Assembly: GCF_032884065.1 (NCBI RefSeq)
Contig: NC_088875.1
Span: 42,703,291-42,767,290, forward strand
DNA from: Artemia franciscana
Taxonomy: Eukaryota; Arthropoda; Branchiopoda; Anostraca; Artemiidae
DNA: 64,000 nucleotides
Reading direction: 5' to 3'
The translations under genes were made by a program, and so were the position numbers. Below the pieces are notes generated by a model. The model was not told where the DNA came from. It saw nothing but the letters and a program-made list of their open reading frames with translations, and ran no database searches. Position 1 is the first letter of the stretch; each line of letters starts with the position of its first letter. Of this stretch, positions 61,190-64,000 are shown in pieces.

Positions 61190-61475
61190 GTGCAATTCTT
61201 TCAAAATCCTGGGAAAGGGTGGGGGTTGCAAATTTGGAGCTAAGTTCCTCAAATCAAGTGAAGATGACAGTGAAAATGTGATATATAGTACCAAAAGGCA
61301 AAGATATACTAAGAAAAACTGACTTGTTTCTCTGGATGCTTCAATTACGCATGCTTATCTCAGTTTTGACAGGATTTTGAAAAAAACTAAATTTCAGCTG
61401 GGTGGGGGGGCACTAGGGTCTATAGAGGGCGGGCACCCCCTGCCCCATGGCAAATTACACCCCTGGTGTTCTTAC
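61190..61475 (+). mobile_element. Short interspersed element (copy 2)
   Basis: Contains GGCAAAGATATACTAAGAAA, GACTTGTTTCTCTGGATGC and AAACTAAATTTCAGCTGGG, and ends at GGCAAATTACACCCCTGG, the inverted counterpart of 8012-8310. Confidence 0.75.
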
Positions 61476-62284
61476 TTATGGAATTTCTAATTTTTAATTT
61501 CAAATGCCTGAAAATAACTTATGCCTGTAGTTGTATATGGACACAACTCCAGTATCTATGAGGGATTCAGAAAATTTTCAAAGAGAGGGAGGTATGAAAA
61601 ACAATAAAAACCCTCATATTTCCAAACATACTAAAAAATAACAAGAATATTTTTCTTGTTATGAGTAAACACTGATTTTTTTTTTTTTTTTTTTTTTTTT
61701 TTGTAGAAAAAAAGACAAAGCAACAGACAATTATGGTAGTCTATAACTATTCAAGAGCAACTTCTATGTCATACAACTCAACATTTATATATACCTATAT
61801 AATTCCAATTTTTTCAAGTAGCAAGCAAAAAAAATATTTTTTAGTTTTCAGCACACTTAGGTAAAATATTTGGGACAAAAACATTGGAGAAAAATCTAAA
61901 GATAGATCCGTTCCTAGAAATTGCACTCACAAACCTCAACAACTTTCTGAAATAGATTAACACTACATTATTATCTTGCTCCTTTAGTAAAGGATTTACA
62001 GCCCACATTTGAATCTAGGAGGCCTATCTTTGTATAACTTTTAATGCCCAGACTAGAACAAAAGGAAGATAGGAGATCCAAAAGCCCATTTGGATGCATT
62101 CTTCAAAGTTTCATTTAATTATTAATTATTTAATCATTACAAAGTTTTAGTTATTAATTATTCAATTTTTACAAAGTTTCCCAAAACAGCAAAAAAGCAA
62201 CTCAACTAAAATTTTTAGAAGTATGATATTTACTATACAGAGTGAAAACAATCAAAAATGGGTGCTTTTAAGGCCAAACGAGAT
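61476..62284. other. Upstream flank, non-coding
   Basis: A poly-T run at ~61677-61702 and AT-rich DNA. No gene or recognisable element. Confidence 0.35.
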
Positions 62285-62450
62285 GATCTTTCTTTATATT
62301 ATGGCAGCCCAATGTAGTTTAAGAAATTCTTTCTTGATATTATGGCAAGCCAATATGGTTTAAGAAATTTTTTCTTTATATTATGGCAGGCCAATGTGGC
62401 TTAAGAAATTCTTTCTTTATGTCATAGCAGGCATCTTTATATTAAGACAA
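62285..62450 (+). repeat. 41-bp tandem repeat
   Basis: TTCTTTATATTATGGCAGGC then CAATGTGGTTTAAGAAATT, spaced 41 bp (ATTATGGC at 62298, 62339, 62380, with a variant at 62421). A further unit lies at ~63503-63545, on the other side of the LINE fragment. Confidence 0.88.
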
Positions 62451-62559
62451 TGTGCTTCACATCCTGAAAAGGATCCTCAGTGCCATTAGGAACATGTCCC
62501 TGTATCAGCACTCTCTAGATGGCTGTTGGTTCATCAAAGTTGTATTTCTCTGAGTCAAT

Positions 62560-63470
62560 GGCTATCTGGGTTTTGCAATTTAAACCAAGGGTAAGGGTCT
62601 CCCTTACCCTAATCTATGAGTCATATGTGTGAAAAAATTCTCTCCAAAATCAATCCAGGCCATTTTTAAAACTATTTAAGGTTTCACAATTATTTCTGGG
62701 AGTGAATTCTAGTCAGTCCCTGCTTGGACACCCAAAATTGGCCCTTGATCTATTTACTGCAATGGGTTTGAATGTTTTTTCTTGGTTTCTGCTTGTGCTA
62801 ATTATTTCAGGGTGGGTATGTTCAGTTTAAATAGTTGATCTTCATAGCTCAAGTTTTTCAAACCAGAAGGAAGCTTGGTGGCATGTCTTTGGACCTTTTC
62901 CAGGGCAACCCAGTCTGTTTTATAATGGGGTCCCAAAACCACATTCCCATTTTCTATTGTAGATCTGACAATCCCCTTGCAGAGTTTTACAAAAGCATTG
63001 TTGTCCCAGCACTTGAACCTTTGTCTGATAAGCCTGATGAGCTGTGATACTTTGGAAATAGTTTTCTGGGTGTGGTCATAAAATTTGAGCTGTGGATCAA
63101 CAATAATGTCAAGATCTCTTTCAGAGTCAACAAGTGTCAGTGGTATTCTGCAGCCTGCTTTGTCATTTATAATTAGTTGGAGTACAGAAGCAGTGTTTTT
63201 CTTCCCTATCCATAGGACCTTGATTTTAGATGAATTGAAGTTGAGACATAAGCTTTGGAGGTTTTCAGTTCAGGTGTCATTGACTTTTTGTAGTGTTGCT
63301 ACATCTTGATATGAACTTCCTATAGAGTTTTCTATCATCTGCATAGATTTTGGTAGTTCTGATGATGGTTCTGTTGATAAAGAGTATGAAGAGGAGAGGA
63401 CCAATCACACTACCTTGTATCACCCTGCTAGTCACTTTTGCTGGATTCAAGATGCTGTCACCCATGTCTT
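62560..63470 (-). pseudogene. CR1-like LINE fragment (RT motifs B-C and C-terminal region)
   Basis: Minus strand: VIQGSVIGPLLFILFIN (motif B), KIYADDRKLYRKF (motif C, YADD); then after frameshifts KIKVLWIGKKNTASV, LTLVDSERDLDIIVDPQLKF, QLIRLIRQRFKCW, KLCKGIVRSTIENGNVV, WVALEKVQRHATKLPSGLKN and LSYEDQLFKLNI. The VDSERDLDIIVDPQLKF and EKVQRHATKL blocks are typical of CR1/Rex1-type elements. The 5' part is missing, with stops and at least one frameshift. Confidence 0.85.
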
Positions 63471-63545
63471 GTCTTTGTCATGCTTTTTGGGAGCAGTCTA
63501 CTTTCTTTCTTTATATTATGGCAGGCAAATGTGGTTTAAGAAATT

Positions 63546-64000
63546 ATATCTTCATCAAGATATTTAAACCACTTCCCTAGACTGCTATTTGGACTGTAGA
63601 TCCTTTTCTCAAGGTTTTATTCCCTAATCACACAATTTTTCCCAGCAAACAAAATTAAGTGCCCTGAAAGGGGATGGGGGGGGGGTCAGAAGTAGATACT
63701 TGAAAACATCTTTTTGGACCTTAGTTTGTATTGTAGATCTATTCATTACCATCCAAGCTGAAACTCCCAACTCCTTCAAGGCTGGAGTCAACAGGGACTG
63801 GGAGAGGGCTGAGTAGAGGCTGGACTGGGAAGCTAAGCCAACATAATTACATCACTCATCACCAGCAAGAACCTACAGGAGGATACCCCTTTATCTTGCT
63901 GGCAAATGCAATTTAAGGTAATTTAAGGTAATATGCAGGCTACTTCATTTAAGCAGAAGATCTATTTTGAAAGGTTTCACTTTTGTAACACCCATTTTTT
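63546..64000. other. Right end of window, non-coding
   Basis: No gene recognised. Includes a G-run (63676-63686) and short GGTAATTTAA duplications near 63918. Confidence 0.3.

Overview
The window is animal (eukaryotic) genomic DNA: AT-rich, intron-bearing and packed with transposons. The repeat families and the small-exon/large-intron style look crustacean, and several repeats resemble what I remember from the brine shrimp Artemia. That species guess is unverified.

Almost the whole window is one gene read on the minus strand. Eight small exons (55196 down to 6479) splice in phase into a 1,119-bp reading frame (372 residues plus stop). They encode a DUF4743 + Nudix hydrolase of the thiamine-pyrophosphokinase-associated family (yeast YJR142W, plant NUDT20/24, Nudix half of fission-yeast Tnr3). 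Every junction is GT-AG. Coding sequence is about 2% of the 48.7-kb locus, and introns 4 (12 kb) and 5 (19.5 kb) are mostly mobile DNA.

Layout. 1-6.3 kb: 3' flank with three copies of a dispersed element (here 'family X') built of long palindromes. 6.3-14.9 kb: exons 8, 7 and 6. Intron 7 is filled by a ~100-bp satellite whose monomer contains the last ~46 bp of exon 7, and intron 6 has a pyrimidine-rich ~95-bp satellite, LINE debris and an assembly gap. 14.9-34.4 kb (intron 5): LINE-A, a non-autonomous Helitron, LINE-B, two tRNA-derived SINEs, and a ~290-bp tandem repeat carrying full-length LINE-C (4.7 kb, 8-bp target duplication). LINE-C ORF1 starts with a PWWP-like chromatin-reader domain. 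34.4-46.6 kb: exon 5, more family X, tandem duplications, exon 4. 46.6-55.2 kb: exons 3, 2 and 1, with a 167-bp satellite in intron 2. 55.2-64 kb: upstream flank with a hAT-type MITE, a large palindrome, a ~265-bp tandem array homologous to an internal module of family X, and a CR1-like LINE fragment.

Most notable: the exon-derived satellite with a frame-neutral cryptic mini-exon, the PWWP-bearing LINE, the shared module of family X and the 58-61 kb array, and several nested insertions whose empty sites survive as paralogues in the window.
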